This document shows, piece by piece, positions 8,517-8,532 of a stretch of DNA of 8,532 nt. The stretch's first letter is position 1. Every line of letters begins with the position of its first letter. The position numbers were made by a program, and so were the translations under genes. A model generated the notes under the pieces. It made no database searches. It had not been told where the DNA came from and worked only from the letters and a program-made list of their open reading frames with translations. The stretch comes from Comamonadaceae bacterium. GTDB taxonomy: Bacteria > Pseudomonadota > Gammaproteobacteria > Burkholderiales > Burkholderiaceae_C. Where the stretch lies: NCBI GenBank assembly GCA_947469815.1, contig CANIRI010000083.1, positions 1-8,532 of the forward strand, read 5' to 3'.

Positions 8517-8532
8517 TAGCGCAGGTGGTGCA

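Overview
The window looks like a chromosomal housekeeping segment from a GC-rich betaproteobacterium, most likely order Burkholderiales and plausibly family Comamonadaceae. This rests on protein style, GC-rich codon use and the glnS and mutS sequences; no database search was possible. One 60-base sample (2161-2220) is 44/60 G+C. Coding density is very high and no gap between genes exceeds about 140 bases.

Layout from left to right: (1) the 5' two-thirds or less of glnS on the minus strand, cut by the window edge; (2) a 47-base divergent intergenic region; (3) a plus-strand run of macA-like periplasmic adaptor, MacB-type ATPase, MacB-type permease (a split MacB) and uppP/bacA, with gaps of 5, -4 and 26 bases that suggest one operon; (4) a 140-base spacer with a sharply AT-rich core; (5) a plus-strand gene for a stand-alone Lon N-terminal-domain protein; (6) mutS on the minus strand, convergent with it and complete, with 79 bases of upstream sequence to the window end.

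The operon combines a tripartite-type exporter of the MacAB class with undecaprenyl-diphosphate phosphatase. Both are linked in the literature to cell-envelope function and to tolerance of peptide antibiotics, so the combination is suggestive, but no outer-membrane TolC partner or regulator lies in the window.

I do not see an undescribed defence, mobile or biosynthetic system here. The most unusual signals are non-coding: a 35-base near-palindrome that holds both divergent -10 boxes and is centred exactly between the glnS and macA start codons; a REP-like palindrome of 21 bases read in frame as the tail of the ATPase, just ahead of the permease ribosome binding site; and a recurring arrangement in which genes that begin transcription units have no Shine-Dalgarno sequence but a -10-like hexamer 6-7 bases before the start codon, suggesting leaderless transcripts.
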